In this document: positions 29,361 through 30,797 of the stretch, in pieces | Layout of the letters: each line of letters starts with the position of its first letter | How positions within the stretch are numbered: position 1 is the first letter of the stretch | Made by a program: the position numbers and the translations under genes | The notes under the pieces: model-generated | What the model saw: only the letters and a program-made list of their open reading frames with translations | The model's database searches: none | Told to the model about the DNA's origin: nothing | Source of the DNA: an uncultured Clostridia bacterium | Lineage (GTDB): Bacteria > Bacillota > Clostridia > Christensenellales > Borkfalkiaceae | NCBI GenBank assembly: GCA_958419945.1 | Contig: CATZIC010000022.1 | Location: 1-30,797 of the forward strand | Length of the DNA stretch: 30,797 bases | Reading direction: 5' to 3'

Positions 29361-30797
29361 ATTTTTGCAAGCCCTCGCAAATCTTTAAAGAAGATTTTGC
29401 AACCTCTTTTAAAGCGCCTTTTTCAAACGGGGATTTAAGCCCTGCTAAGCTGACAAGTTCGCTAAACGGATACATTCCGCCACGCTTTAAGTGTTCGAAA
29501 TATCTATTGAGCGCGTTATCGTAATCCTTTTGAGAATCTTCTAAAAACTCAAGTGCAACCACTTGGGCAAGGCAGTAATCTATATAGTAAAAGGGGCTTT
29601 CGTAAATGTGCATCTGAAACTGCCAACGGGTTCCGTTTTCAAGATAGGGTATTCCCTCGTAAGCCATATACGGACGGTACTTTTTTTCAAGTTCCATATA
29701 CGCTTTGTTTCTTTCCTGCGGCGTCATATCGGGATTTTCGTACACGATATGCTGAAATTCGTCCACGATAACGCCGTAAGGGATAAAGGTAAGACAACAT
29801 TCAAGGTGCTTTAATTTATACTCGTTTGGGCGTTTGAAAAACTTATCCATATACTTCCATGCGAAAAATTCCATACTCATGGAATGGGTTTCGGCGGTTT
29901 CCATACTGCCGATGCCGACCTCTTTATCGCCATAAACAAAACTAAGTTTTTCGGCAAGGGCGTGGCCGAATTCGTGGGTTACCACGTCGATATCACCGGA
30001 GGAACCGTTAAAGTTTGCAAGAATAAATGGCTGTTTGAATTTTTCGAAAGAAGTACAATATCCGCCGCCCCACTTGCCGTCTCTTGCTTCGGTATCGAAA
30101 GCCTCTGCCGCAAGCATTTGGTCCATTGTTTCGCCCGTAAGTTCACTCATTTCACGGTACATACTGCGCGCGGATTCCAAAATGTCATTACCCTGCACGC
30201 AGGGAACGGGCGCATCGGGGTTTTCGGTTACGTCGTTATCGTAAAAGTAGATTTTGTCGAGATTTAGTTTGCCTTTAACGTGGTTTTTGATTTCGGTTAC
30301 GACGGGGACTATATCGGTTGCTACGTTTTCACGGAAACGTTTAACCATCTCTTCATCGTAATCTATTCTGTCCATGCGAAGATAGCCGAGTTCAACAAAA
30401 TTTTTGTAACCGAGTTTTCGCGCCATGCGGGTACGGACCTTTACAAGTTTATCGTAAATGCCGTCCAATTTTTCGGAAACAGAATTTAGGGCATTACCTA
30501 TCGCAATCGCCGCCTGCTTTCTTACTTCTCTGTCACTGTCCTCCAAAAAGCCACGTATATAACTAACCGTGCGTTTTTCGCCCCGGAATTCCGTGGTAAG
30601 TTTGGACATAAGGTCGGAATATTCGGTTACGAGTGCGTTTTCTTCACGCTCGTCCTCTTCTATTTCCTTGGAGTGGCTTTTTATGGAGCATTCGTAATAT
30701 TTAAATAATGTCTTAGGAAGCGCCTTTTCTAATTCCGCACGGAATGGGCTTTCAAGCAATACTTTGCAGTATTCGTTAATATACCCCTGCACGGTTG
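29359..30797 (-). CDS. pepF: M3 family oligoendopeptidase (PepF type), 5' end outside the window
   Basis: A zinc metallopeptidase that cleaves short peptides in the cytoplasm. About 480 residues are visible, with the zinc motif HEFGH (bases 29962-29976) and the downstream ETAETHSMSMEFF stretch that supplies the third zinc ligand. The surrounding RARD-like, GGYCTSF and YESPFYYIDYCLAQ segments are typical of the compact M3 oligoendopeptidase group (about 550-565 residues). Reading frame stays open to the right edge, and roughly 80-90 N-terminal residues are missing, so the GTG at 30792 is not the real start. Peptides brought in by the Opp importer are its natural substrates. It is followed by the CPBP protease gene. 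Confidence 0.9.
   Translation of the reverse strand, partial: TVQGYINEYCKVLLESPFRAELEKALPKTLFKYYECSIKSHSKEIEEDEREENALVTEYSDLMSKLTTEFRGEKRTVSYIRGFLEDSDREVRKQAAIAIGNALNSVSEKLDGIYDKLVKVRTRMARKLGYKNFVELGYLRMDRIDYDEEMVKRFRENVATDIVPVVTEIKNHVKGKLNLDKIYFYDNDVTENPDAPVPCVQGNDILESARSMYREMSELTGETMDQMLAAEAFDTEARDGKWGGGYCTSFEKFKQPFILANFNGSSGDIDVVTHEFGHALAEKLSFVYGDKEVGIGSMETAETHSMSMEFFAWKYMDKFFKRPNEYKLKHLECCLTFIPYGVIVDEFQHIVYENPDMTPQERNKAYMELEKKYRPYMAYEGIPYLENGTRWQFQMHIYESPFYYIDYCLAQVVALEFLEDSQKDYDNALNRYFEHLKRGGMYPFSELVSLAGLKSPFEKGALKEVAKSSLKICEGLQK

Overview
The window looks like a chromosomal segment of an uncultured, probably anaerobic, low-to-moderate GC Firmicute of the class Clostridia, plausibly from an animal gut. 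The reasons are strong AGGAGG-type ribosome binding sites, a minimal two-gene SUF-like (SmsCB) iron-sulphur system instead of a full SUF operon, an ECF sigma factor paired with an RsgI-like anti-sigma factor, an M3 oligoendopeptidase, and a Firmicutes-type Opp operon. I cannot place it below class with confidence. No rRNA, tRNA, CRISPR array, transposase or phage gene was seen. Apart from two genes at 8433-9942, every gene is on the minus strand.

Layout. 1-3107: two halves of a heterodimeric ABC exporter, the second gene running off the left edge. 3108-3598: intergenic region with the exporter promoter and several palindromic repeats. 3599-6833: an AT-richer block of five genes of unknown function (three form a tight operon coding for membrane and winged-helix proteins), bordered and interrupted by hairpin-rich repeats. 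7053-8138: a solitary MsmX/UgpC-like sugar-ABC ATPase in which all the usual catalytic motifs except Walker A are altered. 8433-9942 (plus strand): a carbamoyltransferase-fold protein without its carbamoyl-phosphate motif, then a YfbR-type 5'-deoxynucleotidase. 10049-19186: an oppABCDF operon plus a small membrane gene, in which OppA, OppC, OppD and OppF are all much longer than usual. 19187-20009: its long upstream region, with two promoters and perfect dyads. 20010-26057: a co-directional run (dagK-like, plsC-like, sufC/smsC, smsB, LOG family, lipoprotein, TfoX-N protein, small membrane protein, Mrp) that joins phospholipid and Fe-S cluster functions. 26507-28158: ECF sigma factor and RsgI-like anti-sigma factor. 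28553-29314: CPBP intramembrane protease. 29359-30797: M3 oligoendopeptidase, cut by the right edge.

Themes. Peptide use is prominent: the enlarged Opp importer would bring peptides in and PepF would hydrolyse them. The most unusual items are the insertions in the Opp ATPases and permease, two enzymes that keep their family fold but lose catalytic motifs (the MsmX-like ATPase and the carbamoyltransferase-like protein), and a short dispersed element (AACGGGCTTATAGCCCCAC followed by a T run) present about ten times, nearly always in the gap just after a stop codon.
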